In this document: one piece after another, positions 28,817-38,876 of the stretch | How the letters are laid out: every line of letters begins with the position of its first letter | How positions within the stretch are numbered: the first letter of the stretch is position 1 | Assembly: GCF_021134715.1 (NCBI RefSeq) | Contig: NC_060024.1 | Coordinates: forward strand, 1-64,000 | Length of the DNA: 64,000 nt | Direction of reading: 5' to 3' | Source of the DNA: Daphnia pulex | Taxonomy: Eukaryota > Arthropoda > Branchiopoda > Diplostraca > Daphniidae | Made by a program: the position numbers and the translations under genes | The notes under the pieces: model-generated | Databases searched by the model: none | Seen by the model: only the letters and a program-made list of their open reading frames with translations | Told to the model about the DNA's origin: nothing

Positions 28817-29327
28817 GTATATTTAAATTATCTAAAATTCTATGCTAAAAGTTAATTATTACTTTACTTTACTAGACGATAGTTTTCATTGCTTCCAACG
28901 ATGTAGTCTCTTCCAACATTGCTGGAATAGCACGGATGAATTTAAAATCGCCCCTTTTTTCGAAATGATTATCAGCATTACCGTCTGATCAGAATCGCGA
29001 TGGAGGATATATTTTGAATCCAGTTCGCAATAACAGGTGATTCCGTTGTATTCTATTACTCATTTTCTTCTTAATCATTTTCCTTAATTCTTAATTTATC
29101 ACCACAAAAATCAGTTTGGTAATAGGAATTGCAGCGTCTGATTGAATTTTCATTCTGGAACACTCCAACGGCGCTCTTTTTCTGTAAACTGATCAATTGA
29201 TGCTACGCAAAGATGTGATAACCATTATACTTCAAATTCTAAGAATACTGTTAATTCCCAAACTTCTAGTATAGACCAATCAATACTTCATGTTTAGAAG
29301 AATTTGTTTCACCGTTTTTTATGACAG
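28817..29327. other. Interval between the two GBF1-like exon fragments
   Basis: About 0.5 kb without recognisable coding sequence, much longer than the other introns here (60-70 bp). It may be intron plus decayed exons. Confidence 0.35.
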
Positions 29328-29575
29328 GTTTTATCAAAAGTGTCTCGACAAGTTTCTTATGATCTTCACACAAAACTTAAAACTGGAGCGGCCAACTTCA
29401 ATGCGACGGGTAACTGGCGCGTGCTCTTCACTTTGTTTGAATGCGTCGGAGCTGGAGCCAGTTAGGGTGGTTCAACCCTTCTGTCTCAATATAAGCCTTT
29501 ATGGAGTCTCCGTGCTGACGTGTCTAGTTCTATCGACCGGGGGGTACACATCCGACTCTTAGTTGTAGGAATGTC
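29328..29575 (+). pseudogene. GBF1/garz-like Arf-GEF exon fragment (2)
   Basis: After an acceptor (TTTTATGACAG) the frame reads SRQVSYDLHTKLKTGAANF, then NWRVLFTLFECVGAGA. This corresponds to the LHELLKTNAANIH...LFTLLECVGAG segment of GBF1. A TAG follows the Gly-Ala run. Past it the same frame reads LRADVSSSIDRG, and a neighbouring frame reads GGYTSDS, matching the DRGYTSDSE segment of GBF1, so there is a stop and then a frameshift. Order and orientation relative to fragment 1 are as in the host gene. Confidence 0.7.
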
Positions 29576-29599
29576 GAGCCAATCGATCGGTTTCAACTA

Positions 29600-30426
29600 C
29601 CAGTGCAACAACCGGTGCAAGGAGAGTGTATCGTGTTAGGGCACCACTCTCCATTGTTCACATTGATGGAAATCATAAGATTTTCAGAAAGTAAGACCTT
29701 AGACCATTGTTAAAGATAATAAGGGCATTTAATAAGAGATTACGAATAATGACACAACAGGTTGCGCTTCGTCATTCACGGAGGCATTGATGGTTACTTC
29801 CGTTTAATTTTTTTTATGCGTGTATCTTCAAATAACAGAGCAAAATTGTGCTAGAAGGATTTTTATCAGGAGTTGAAGAATATGGGTTGCCATCTAGAAT
29901 CAGGTATGAAAACATAATGTAAGGTCACGGTAGGGAAAATAATCAAATGACAAAACTAATTAACAGAACCGATCGTGGAGGAGAAAACGTTGAAGTTTCA
30001 GAATTTATGCTTCGAGCTTGGGGACCTAACAGAAGAAGTTGCATGACTGGTTCCTCTGTTCATAATCAAAGAGTAGAAAGGATATGGCGCGATGTCAGAA
30101 TGGGATGTGTGTCAATTTTTGAACGGGATTTTCGTAAGTAATAACAATCAAATTACTACTGCTTCCTGAAATTATGTTTTCCGTGTTTGTACAGAAATAT
30201 GGAGGAAGATGGATTACTAGACTCCAGCGATAAGAATGACATGTACTGCTTGCATACTGTGTACTACAATGTCATATCTGAACACGTAAGATAATTTATT
30301 TGTTACTGTAATGCTCACCACCTGTCTTCCGTTCGTGTCAGTCCTATACAAATATTCATCGATGGAACTATTACACTCCGCGAACAAGCAACAAACGAGG
30401 GAATGGAATTTACTGAACTGAGACAG
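29600..30426 (+). pseudogene. DDE (rve-type) integrase-core gene, 5' exons, degenerate
   Basis: Five exon-like pieces with GT-AG introns of 50-70 bp: about 29,600-29,690, 29,761-29,903, 29,967-30,133, 30,195-30,285 and 30,342-30,426. They read VHIDGNHKIF (first Asp), FVIHGGIDGY, EEYGLPSRIR, TDRGGENVEV (second Asp), TGSSVHNQRVERIWRDV (Glu) and MEEDGLLDSS. This is the integrase-core family, widespread in invertebrate and fish genomes, whose members read HIDGNHKLIRW...SDxGGENV...VHNQRIERLW. A missing A in the run at 29,842-29,845 puts a TAG in frame, and the exon 3/4 phase is inconsistent, so it is a pseudogene here. A BEL/Pao element sits in the intron after exon 5. Confidence 0.72.
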
Positions 30427-30432
30427 GTAAAT

Positions 30433-30723
30433 TGTTAGGAATATTCCATTCCAACAGACGACGACGAGATCAGGACGCCGCACAACAACACCGGCGCACC
30501 TACGCGACTATTGCCTTGGGGGCCCCCGATAGGTGGCCCCAAATTCAGTCGTTGTTACCCTACCCCCTATTGTTTATTTCCCCCCCAATTTACTGTACAA
30601 TATTCAGTGTGTTAAAATAGACGAGAGGTAAAAGACACGGTTTTGTTCGTGTCTAATTTATTCAACTTGGAAACTGTAAGTAAACGGCCCGACACGCCGA
30701 ACATCCCTTTTACATTTTCTACA
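30433..30723 (+). repeat. 5' LTR of the BEL/Pao element
   Basis: 291 bp beginning TGTTAGGAATATTCC and ending CATTTTCTACA (5'-TG...CA-3'). By eye identical to 38,871-39,161. Confidence 0.95.
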
Positions 30724-30738
30724 TGGTCCTTCGAACGG
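30724..30738 (+). other. Primer-binding site, complementary to tRNA-Tyr
   Basis: TGGTCCTTCGAACGG follows the LTR directly. Its complement CCGTTCGAAGGACCA matches the 3' end of arthropod tRNA-Tyr (acceptor strand TCGAAGG, discriminator A, then CCA). Inferred from memory of the fly tRNA. Confidence 0.7.
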
Positions 30739-31273
30739 TTTTTAACCCAGTGCATAACCGTGTCCTCCCACTCAAATCAACTCACTCAAAAACTCAAAAT
30801 TGTGAAGCCGGTTGGGGCTACACAATTCTAGACCCCCAAAACGTTTATCTTTGTTTCTTTCCTTTGTTGTTGGGTGGTTAAAATCTGCCCAAATTAAAAC
30901 TACTAAATTGTAAAAACAAAAAAGACGTAGAAAAGGGGGGAACCTATGCCCAAAAATTCCATTTTTTTTTCTCTTTCGACTTTTTTGTGCCTTTCGTTGT
31001 CGGGCTAGCCTGAGGGGGCGGCCATTGAACACGCCGTCCCAACCTCTGGCCCATAGATCGGCCTGGGCTAAACTACTGGGATTTCGTCTCCTCTTTTCAT
31101 TGCACGTGTGTCCTCCCGTATCCATTCTTCGCTTGCTGATGGTATCGAGTCAGAAATAATCTTTCTCTTTCTCTCAACATTCACAGAGGAGCCGAAAGGT
31201 CTCCAAAACAACCAGCAAAATAGGAAAACGTTCGCAAAGGATCAAGCGGTTTTGGCTGCGCAAGGCGGGTCTG

Positions 31274-32059
31274 GTGCCAGCGTGGGTGGAACCGCCACCG
31301 CGTCCACCACCAAGGGAGTTGATCCCGCTTGAGCAGCTGCCAGCAGGTGCCCTAGCCCCTCAGTTGGCACCGTTCTTGAATATTGCTAGGAGGTGCCTCA
31401 GCGTGGAAGAACTAGCAGAGGCTCTCCGCCCGAGAGAATACGGCGACATACGCTACCGTAATCGACAGGAACCGGCCCCACAACCGGTTCCACCACCGGC
31501 TCAAGATTTACTGCCGGTCGTGATTGAAGAACCGGAAGCTGATCAGGAGCCGATCCAGGCACCTCCGCCCGACATTCAACAACGCCAAGTACGATATCGC
31601 GAGCAGCACGTTGGAAGGGGTCTACTTCGCCGAGTAGTCTTCCTTCCAGTGAGACAGGAGGAAGCAGCCGCTGCTGCAGCCCCAAACCAGCAGTCGGAAA
31701 GCGAGTCGGAGGAGGAAGCAGCCGCTGCTGCAGCCCCAAACCAGCAGTCGGAAAGCGAGTCGGAGGAGGAAGCAGCCGCTGCTGCAGCCCCACACCAGCA
31801 ACAAGGAAGTGAGTCGGAGGAAGACGAGATCCAGCTGTGCCACGAAAGCTCGTCAACGGACGACAGCTCGTCAGAAGAGGCAACGGACGAAGACAGGCGC
31901 CATTTTGAAACAGAATTGGAGGCCAATCCGGCTCTGAGAAGAGCGTACGAGAGGAGCGAAACAGCAAGGAGAGAGCGAGGCCGTTTCAACACCCGTCCGG
32001 GCCACCTCTACACAAGAAGAAATACCAGAGGAAGGGAGCAGAGGAACCCAACCAATTAA
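31274..32059 (+). CDS. Extra ORF upstream of gag in the BEL/Pao element
   Basis: At least 261 codons; the frame is open upstream past 31,184, where an acceptor-like CTCAACATTCACAG precedes it, so the first part may be spliced. No ATG starts it: the listed start is GTG. The product has a Pro-rich N-terminus, three 17-residue repeats of the type EEAAAAAAPNQQSESES (31,667-31,820), an acidic Ser stretch, and a basic C-terminus (RRERGRFNTRPGH). No known domain. BEL/Pao elements normally have a single gag-pol ORF, so this is an accessory gene or an unusual 5' extension. Confidence 0.6.
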   Translation: MPAWVEPPPRPPPRELIPLEQLPAGALAPQLAPFLNIARRCLSVEELAEALRPREYGDIRYRNRQEPAPQPVPPPAQDLLPVVIEEPEADQEPIQAPPPDIQQRQVRYREQHVGRGLLRRVVFLPVRQEEAAAAAAPNQQSESESEEEAAAAAAPNQQSESESEEEAAAAAAPHQQQGSESEEDEIQLCHESSSTDDSSSEEATDEDRRHFETELEANPALRRAYERSETARRERGRFNTRPGHLYTRRNTRGREQRNPTN

Positions 32060-32144
32060 GTAAATCTAATTGTATTCTTGAACATGGCGGCTCCAACCGC
32101 TAAATACAATTATTGAATGAATATTCTCTGTTTATCTGTCCTTC

Positions 32145-32475
32145 TCTAAAAAAAAAAAAAAAAACCCTCTTTCATAAGGATCCCGAGAAATCGGTGCATC
32201 CAAACGAAAAAAAAAAAACCCTCTTACATAAGGATCCCGAGAAATCGGTGCATCCAAACGAAAAAAAAAACCCCTTTTCTCTCTATCACGCTCACTGTAG
32301 TGGCACGCCGCAAGGGGCGCCACCAACAACAAAAAAAAAGAGAAAATCTATTTCCGCTCACGCTCAGTGTAGTGGCACGCCGCAAGGGGCGCCACCAACA
32401 AAAAAAAAAAAAACTCTATCTTCTCTCTCGCCCAGTGTAGTGGAGAGCCGTGAGTGGCGCCACTAACAACAAAAC
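32145..32475 (+). repeat. Hairpin-and-A-tract repeat array upstream of gag
   Basis: Two units of about 54 bp (AAGGATCCCGAGAAATCGG plus flank) are followed by three units of about 60-75 bp carrying GTAGTGGCACGCCGCAAG and GGCGCCAC, which pair with each other. The units are separated by runs of 8-17 A. The transcript would form a row of GC hairpins joined by A-rich linkers between the upstream ORF and gag. Possible packaging signal, internal ribosome entry or spacer; unproven. Confidence 0.8.
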
Positions 32476-32759
32476 AAACCAGTCCGCTTAATTGAGTTGA
32501 CAAGCCCGAAATTTTTGTAGGAGCCTGGGTATTACCCTAGCTCCAAATTCAAACCGATTCTTCTTTTTTTTCAGATATATCCAAGGGATTTCAAACAAGT
32601 GGAAACAAAACGGAACACGTCCGTTCCACGAACCCCCAAGGAAAATAGGAAAAGGAGGCGGGCAAATCAGTCAATAAGTGTACAAAAAATCAAACTAATT
32701 CTCTATTTCATCCATTTATCCCAGTCAACAGCTCTTGAAGAGCTACACAACCCGGAAGA

Positions 32760-34379
32760 ATGGTTCAGCAACTGAAGGCTTCAAGGTCAGGAACTAAAGG
32801 CCACATGACAAGATCAATAGGCCTGATCAACGGATACGCCAACAAAGTGATGAACCAACAAGAGGCAAACAGTCTAGAGGTCCTAGAAGGAAAATTGAAA
32901 GGTCTCTACGAGACTTACGTGATCGCATCAAGAGATATTTTGGAGAAATTAAGAGCGAGCAAGGCGACGCAGGAGGAGCTTGACGAGGAGCAGACCATCA
33001 CGCTCCAAACTCAAGATGAAGTACTTGGAGCGAGAGCAATCATCAAGCAGAAGAAACAAGAATGGTTGGATGATGAAAGAGACAGACGACTGTTAACGCT
33101 CTTCCAGGCAACAAATCAAGCGTCCAATCTAGCAGGCAATCAAGCAGCCAATCAAGCAACTAGTCAAGCACAGATGGCGCAAATCATTGCCCAAATCATG
33201 GCGGCCATTCCGGCACCTCCTGCACCAGTAATCAACGTGACGGCAGCGCCAGCTCCAGCTCCAGCCGTACAGTCGACAAGATTGCCGCAGCGACAAATTA
33301 AGCATTTCAGAGGGGACGTACTGGAATGGACCCAATTCTGGGAATCATTTAACGCAGCTGTCCACTCTTCATCTCTATCGAACGTGCAAAAATTCGACTA
33401 CCTCAAGGAGTATTTGAAAGGTGAAGCGTATCTCTTAGTTAACAATCTTGAATTAACAGATGCGAATTATCAAGTCGCCATCGACGAATTGAAAAGGATG
33501 TACGGGAAGACGGACGTCCTAATCGACGCGCACTTTGCGAAACTGGATGCCTTGCAGCCCGTAAAGGACGGGAACGACGTTCCAGCTCTGAGGAGCTTCC
33601 AGCTGAATCTCCAATCGCACATCAGCGCGTTGGAAACGTTAGGAGTCCCCACATCATCCTTTGGCGGACTCCTCGGATCAAGATTAATCAAATTAATTCC
33701 TTCCAGGCTCCAGCTAGAGTGGGCGAAATCGGCAACGAACAAAACCACAGACATCGAAATGGTCATCAACTTCATTGGAGAACAAATCGATGCAGCCGAG
33801 AGGTACAACCGGATCAAAGGAGTGGAAAAGGAGAAACCATCTCCAGCTCCTAAACAGCCAAAACCGGCAAATCCACCGCCAGCAACGGCATCACAACTGG
33901 CAGTAGGAGCCAAGGCAAGCCCAGCTCCTCAGGTTAAATCCTCCTTAAAAACTAAAAACGTTAAATTTAACCCAAGTTGGATTGTATGTGAAAGGCCCTG
34001 CATCTTCTGCAGCGAAATTCACTGGCCGACAAAATGCCCAAAAGGACTGGCAGAAAGGAAGAAGATAATTTTTGATCTAAAAAGGTGCGTCAATTGCTTT
34101 GGATCAAAGCACGAGCTGAAAGATTGCACATCCACCCGGAACTGCAACAAGTGCGGAGGAAGACATCACACCTCTCTCTGCGACAAAGGAGACGTCCGAG
34201 TCTCCAACCCAACAACAGCAGCAAGCATCGTGGCCAGCAGTCCAACTACAACAACTACAGCCTGTGCAAGCACCTTTGGACAATTGATGCTGAAAACGGC
34301 AACAGTTATCATCAGCGGCCAGAACGGTAACGAAACAAGAGCGATTTTATTTGCAGACGACGGGAGTCATCGTTCCTGA
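32760..34379 (+). CDS. BEL/Pao Gag protein
   Basis: 539 codons from ATG 32,760, which has A at -3 and G at +4. N-terminal coiled-coil-like region rich in Glu/Lys; a Gln/Ala-rich linker (ATNQASNLAGNQAANQA, about residues 120-140); the Gag capsid domain of BEL elements (about 180-360, with QRQIKHFRGDVLEWTQFW); a basic Pro-rich linker; then three CCHC knuckles: CIFCSEIHWPTKC, CVNCFGSKHELKDC (from Cys443) and CNKCGGRHHTSLC (from Cys462). The frame runs into the protease motif ADDGSHRS and stops at UGA 34,377-34,379. Gag packages the element's RNA in cytoplasmic particles. Confidence 0.92.
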   Translation: MVQQLKASRSGTKGHMTRSIGLINGYANKVMNQQEANSLEVLEGKLKGLYETYVIASRDILEKLRASKATQEELDEEQTITLQTQDEVLGARAIIKQKKQEWLDDERDRRLLTLFQATNQASNLAGNQAANQATSQAQMAQIIAQIMAAIPAPPAPVINVTAAPAPAPAVQSTRLPQRQIKHFRGDVLEWTQFWESFNAAVHSSSLSNVQKFDYLKEYLKGEAYLLVNNLELTDANYQVAIDELKRMYGKTDVLIDAHFAKLDALQPVKDGNDVPALRSFQLNLQSHISALETLGVPTSSFGGLLGSRLIKLIPSRLQLEWAKSATNKTTDIEMVINFIGEQIDAAERYNRIKGVEKEKPSPAPKQPKPANPPPATASQLAVGAKASPAPQVKSSLKTKNVKFNPSWIVCERPCIFCSEIHWPTKCPKGLAERKKIIFDLKRCVNCFGSKHELKDCTSTRNCNKCGGRHHTSLCDKGDVRVSNPTTAASIVASSPTTTTTACASTFGQLMLKTATVIISGQNGNETRAILFADDGSHRS

Positions 34380-37300
34380 GTGTTGAAATCACTCTCATCG
34401 CAACTTAATATGAAGACAGTAGCGGTGGAAAACATCAGCACAAGAGTGTTCAAGAAAAAGGAACCCAGCAAGCCCGAAATGACGAAAAACGTTGAAATGC
34501 AAGTAAGGGGCACCTGGCAAGGCGCCCCAAAAGTTACATTAATGGCTTTAGAATCAGATCATATTGCAGATACCGGCCCGTACGTAGGAAACGAATTCGC
34601 AAGCAGCCTCTGGATCCAAAACGAAAAATTAGCCGACGACAGATTCGAGATGGCACACACCGAAGATCAGCCAATTGGAATTTTAGTTGGAATGGACCAG
34701 ATGTTCCAAATCATGTCGAACGAAGCCGCCATACAGAGTCCATGCGGATTGCGCGCGTTTCAAACGAAACTCGGAAGAATGATTGCTGGACCATCACAAG
34801 AAACAAAATCGAAGACAGGAACTCAAGTGATTCAAAATTTAATTTTAACGTCAAGTTATCCGATTCCACAGATTACGTCAACATTCGCGACTAGTAGCCA
34901 AAAAAGAAAAATCCTTTCAACTCAAGCAAACAAAATTCCAATGGAAAAGGAGACTGGAACGGCCAGTCCCCAAAATCCGCCAATAGGAGCGTCATTCTCG
35001 GATGCCCCAATCGGATCCAGCGGAGAAGCAGATAGTAAATGGTTTGAGAAGGAAGAACAAGTTGCTACTAATTTCGACCTTTCCCTTTTTTGGAAAATAG
35101 AAAACTTCGCGAACCTTGAAGGCGCTGATGCAGTGGAGTCGGAGGATCGCTTCGATTTCTTTGACGAAAAAATAACGAGATGGCCAGATGGAAGATACTG
35201 TACACCGATCCCTTGGACAACTGACAAGTGGAGACTTCAGAAAAATCTCCCGTTGGCCACGGGAAGAGTGGAAAGCACAATAACAAGATTGAGAAAAAAT
35301 CCAGGAGACTTGGTGAATTACCACGCAGAAATCCAAAAGCTCATCGACAGCAAATTCGTCGAGGAGGCGAACATGGACTACGAAGAGCTTCACACCTATC
35401 TCCCACATCATCCGATCTTCAGAGGCGACAAATCAACGACGAAAATCAGACCCGTCTTTGATGGAGCAGCAAAAACGAAATTTGGACCAAGTCTGAACGA
35501 CGTGTTGGAGACCGGACCAAATCTCAATCCCGATCTCCTATCAGTGCTATTACGCTTCAGAAAGTACGAGATTGCCTGGATCGCCGACATAGAAAAAGCC
35601 TTTCTAAACATCGCCCTGCAGCCGGAAGACGCTGAAGCAATCAGGTTTTTATGGCCCAGGGATCCAGCAGTGGCTGGATCGCCTCTAATTGCCTACAAGT
35701 GGAAGAGAGTGCCCTTTGGCCTTAGTTCTAGCCCCTTTCTCCTACGTGTTACAATTAACAAACATTTCAAATCACTAAGGTCTCGTTTTCCAGAAACTAT
35801 TCAACAGCTGGAAGAAAGTTTGTACGTTGACGATTACCTCGGCGGAGCAAACAATTTATCAATCGCCAAGAAAAGAGTCGATGAGACGGACGAGATCTTT
35901 AGTGACGCCCAACTCAACATGAGAAGCTGGGCAACCAACAACGAAGACCTCAAACAACACCTGAAGGAGAAAGGACTGTCGAATCAAGTCGTAGGCCTAC
36001 TCTCCCCAGCCTTGGACGGCCAACAGAAGGTGTTAGGAATCCGGTGGGACACCGGATCCGATTCGTTCAAATTCGACCCAGCATCCATCATCCAAGCAGT
36101 AGAAGAAGTGGGATCGGAAATCACCAAAAGAAAGATACTCAGTATCTCGGCAAGGATTTTTGATCCAATTGGATTTTTATCTCCCACTGTACTTTTATTG
36201 AAGATTATTTACCAGAAGCTCTGGGAAAAGGAGATAGGTTGGGACCAAGCAGCTCCAGCCGATATCCAAAAATCTTGGAAGATAGTGATGACTGGTCTCG
36301 CCGATTTCACCGAACTACAAATTCCACGATGGATCGGACTATCCGAAAAAGTCACTTCACACGAAATTCACGTCTTCGGAGACGCTTCTGAAGCAGCGTA
36401 TGGAGCCGTAGCCTACGCCCGACTCCAAATAGGACAAGAAGATCCACTCATCATATTACTGGCCAGCAAGACGAGAGTTGCACCTCTACCTAAGAAAAAA
36501 GTAACTTTACCGCGTTTAGAATTGCTGAGCTCACTTTTAGCCGTACGTTTAGGTGAAGTCGTAAAGAATGCAATGCAAGTCCAGTATTGGAGAACTATCT
36601 ACTGGTCAGACTCCTTGGTTGCACTAGGATGGATTAGAGGAGAGCCGAACAAATGGAAACCATTCGTCCGAAATCAAGTGGAAACGATTCGAAAATTTTC
36701 ACAGCCCGAGTGGTGGAGACACTGTCCAGGTCTCCAAAATCCGGCCGATCTTGCCTCGCGGGGAGCGCCAGCGCCAACGCTGGTAACCTCAACTCTTTGG
36801 TGGAACGGCCCGATTTGGCTCAAAGGAGAAGAAACGGAATGGCCAGATTCTCCCAACGACCAAATTCCACAAACAATCCAGTCCGAAATGGAATCGGAAG
36901 CTAGGAGTACGACGGTCAGCACAACAGCAGCCATCGCAATTCCAACAGCCTCCGTCGACTGGAATCTCGACAAAATTTCCACCTGGAATCGACTGTTAAG
37001 ACGTACAGCCTGGGTCTCACGATTCCTCAGCAGGAGTCAAAAGAAGCTCAGACCTCCCGGTCCAGAACGAATGGAGTCGATAAAGGCAATTGGACCAGAT
37101 GGAAAAGGAAGTGGAAAAGTTATCCGGATTACAAGATTATCCAGAGAGGAGCTGGATGAAGCGGAACTAACGATCTACAGACAGCTCCAACGAGAGCGGT
37201 ATCCTAAGGCGTTTGAATCGCTACAGTTAGACAACACAATCCAGCCCAAGGAGAAGATCGCTGCACTTTTCCCAATCTGGGACGCCAGAGACCGTCTCAT

Positions 37301-38876
37301 TCGAATCCATGGAAGAGTATCACTTGCCCTAAGAGATAGAAACATCGATCCCCCAATCTTGCTTCCTGCATCACATATAGTAATCACTTTTTTAATTACA
37401 GACAAACACGAGTCGCTACTACATGCAGGAGCAAAGGTGACACTATCAGAGTTGAAAGAAAAATTCTGGATAGTTAAAGGACGACAGCAAGTGAAAAAGA
37501 CTTTGTTTACTTGTGTGGAATGTAAAAAGCTGACATCACCACCATTCCAGGAATTAGCAGCCCCTCTTCCTTTAAACCGACTCAAACTTGCACAATCTTT
37601 TCACGTTACAGGAGTCGATTTCGCTGGACCACTGCTGTACAAACCAGCACAGCGAAGGAAGAAAAGGAAAGCTCCACCAGGCGTCCAGGATCCGACGCCA
37701 GCAGACGATCCAACTGAAGAGCGAATCGAGGAGCCACCCACTGAAGGAGACGCTCCAATCGAAGCTCTAATCGTAGGCGAAGAGGATTCAGTCGAAGAAG
37801 ATGTCGAAATCCAAGACATCTTAATAACAACAACTAAAGCTAAGAAAACGAACCATCTTAAAAGTTATGTTTGTCTTTTTACGTGTGCAGTCACTCGAGC
37901 GGTTCACCTGGAATTACTACCCGATATGACGGCGCGTTCCTTCTTACTAGCCTTCAGAAAATTCGCAGCTAGACGAGGACCCGTCTCAGTGATGTATTCG
38001 GACAACGCGCAAACTTTCCGATGTGTTGAACGATTCCTGAGAACTATCCATGCCGATCCAACCATTCAAGATTTCCTCGCGTCCAGAAAAACCCTTTGGA
38101 TATTTTCCGCCAGCCTAGCGCCATGGTGGGGAGGATTCTGGGAACGGATGGTGAGGAGCGTCAAGGATCTGCTGCGACGCTCCAACGGTCGAGCCTGCCT
38201 TGACTACATGGAACTGGAAGCGAGTCTAACAGAAATCGAGAGCGTAATTAACGCCCGCCCACTCAGCTATATTGGGGAAGGAGCTGACGATCCACTTCCG
38301 ATAACTCCAAACCAATTTCTAAACAACAGACGTTCTACTCGTGCCGATCCGGAGCCAGCCGTTAACTTGCTAGCTCCAACATCGACCAGCATCGTACTAC
38401 AAGAGATGGACAAGAACAGGAGGGAATATGTCGCTGACATCTGTGCTAGATTCGTCGACGATTATCTACTCCAACTAGACAACTTCCACTCCAAAGGAAA
38501 ATCCGGAAGGAAGATCCGCCTAGGAGAAGTCGTCGTTATCCACGACGAAAACTCCAAACGACTCATGTGGTCTACCGGAGTAGTGAAGGAACTGATTCCA
38601 AGCCGCGACGGACTCATCCGCTCTGTCATGCTCAAAGTTCCAAATGGTAATTTAATTAATAGAGCCATTCAATGTCTTCACCCTATAGAGCTGCGAGAAG
38701 ACCTCGCCGAAGACGTCGAAATTGGAAATCCGGAACCGATCCAGGAGCCGGAAGAGGATCCAAATCCAACTTTGCCAGAGCCAGAAATCGATCTCGCTGT
38801 CGGAGACGCTACGCCAGCTCCCGAAGAACCGGAATGTCGAGCCGGATGCTACGGGCTCTGGTGGGGAGTGTGTTAG
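34380..38876 (+). CDS. BEL/Pao Pol polyprotein (protease remainder, RT, RNase H, integrase)
   Basis: 1498 codons in the same frame as gag, separated only by the UGA. Protease remainder (SLSSQLNMKTVAV onward; its catalytic Asp lies in the gag frame), DUF1758-like segment, RT with YVDD at 482-485, Pao-type linker (ARIFDPIGFLSP), RNase H with FGDAS (Asp668) and the PRLELLSSLLAVRL motif. Integrase: zinc-binding His1010...Cys-x2-Cys, core Asp1080 (GVDFAGPL), Asp1208 (YSDNAQTF), Glu1287 (TEIESVINARPL), and a C-terminal DUF5641-like domain. About 70 acidic/basic residues are inserted between the first two core Asp. The frame ends 6 nt inside the 3' LTR. Confidence 0.93.
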   Translation: MLKSLSSQLNMKTVAVENISTRVFKKKEPSKPEMTKNVEMQVRGTWQGAPKVTLMALESDHIADTGPYVGNEFASSLWIQNEKLADDRFEMAHTEDQPIGILVGMDQMFQIMSNEAAIQSPCGLRAFQTKLGRMIAGPSQETKSKTGTQVIQNLILTSSYPIPQITSTFATSSQKRKILSTQANKIPMEKETGTASPQNPPIGASFSDAPIGSSGEADSKWFEKEEQVATNFDLSLFWKIENFANLEGADAVESEDRFDFFDEKITRWPDGRYCTPIPWTTDKWRLQKNLPLATGRVESTITRLRKNPGDLVNYHAEIQKLIDSKFVEEANMDYEELHTYLPHHPIFRGDKSTTKIRPVFDGAAKTKFGPSLNDVLETGPNLNPDLLSVLLRFRKYEIAWIADIEKAFLNIALQPEDAEAIRFLWPRDPAVAGSPLIAYKWKRVPFGLSSSPFLLRVTINKHFKSLRSRFPETIQQLEESLYVDDYLGGANNLSIAKKRVDETDEIFSDAQLNMRSWATNNEDLKQHLKEKGLSNQVVGLLSPALDGQQKVLGIRWDTGSDSFKFDPASIIQAVEEVGSEITKRKILSISARIFDPIGFLSPTVLLLKIIYQKLWEKEIGWDQAAPADIQKSWKIVMTGLADFTELQIPRWIGLSEKVTSHEIHVFGDASEAAYGAVAYARLQIGQEDPLIILLASKTRVAPLPKKKVTLPRLELLSSLLAVRLGEVVKNAMQVQYWRTIYWSDSLVALGWIRGEPNKWKPFVRNQVETIRKFSQPEWWRHCPGLQNPADLASRGAPAPTLVTSTLWWNGPIWLKGEETEWPDSPNDQIPQTIQSEMESEARSTTVSTTAAIAIPTASVDWNLDKISTWNRLLRRTAWVSRFLSRSQKKLRPPGPERMESIKAIGPDGKGSGKVIRITRLSREELDEAELTIYRQLQRERYPKAFESLQLDNTIQPKEKIAALFPIWDARDRLIRIHGRVSLALRDRNIDPPILLPASHIVITFLITDKHESLLHAGAKVTLSELKEKFWIVKGRQQVKKTLFTCVECKKLTSPPFQELAAPLPLNRLKLAQSFHVTGVDFAGPLLYKPAQRRKKRKAPPGVQDPTPADDPTEERIEEPPTEGDAPIEALIVGEEDSVEEDVEIQDILITTTKAKKTNHLKSYVCLFTCAVTRAVHLELLPDMTARSFLLAFRKFAARRGPVSVMYSDNAQTFRCVERFLRTIHADPTIQDFLASRKTLWIFSASLAPWWGGFWERMVRSVKDLLRRSNGRACLDYMELEASLTEIESVINARPLSYIGEGADDPLPITPNQFLNNRRSTRADPEPAVNLLAPTSTSIVLQEMDKNRREYVADICARFVDDYLLQLDNFHSKGKSGRKIRLGEVVVIHDENSKRLMWSTGVVKELIPSRDGLIRSVMLKVPNGNLINRAIQCLHPIELREDLAEDVEIGNPEPIQEPEEDPNPTLPEPEIDLAVGDATPAPEEPECRAGCYGLWWGVC

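Noticed and set aside
31398-31992. Reverse-strand ORFs of 138-189 codons opposite the extra BEL/Pao ORF
   Set aside because: Mirror translation of the 51-bp GC-rich repeats; the forward frame fits the element's orientation.
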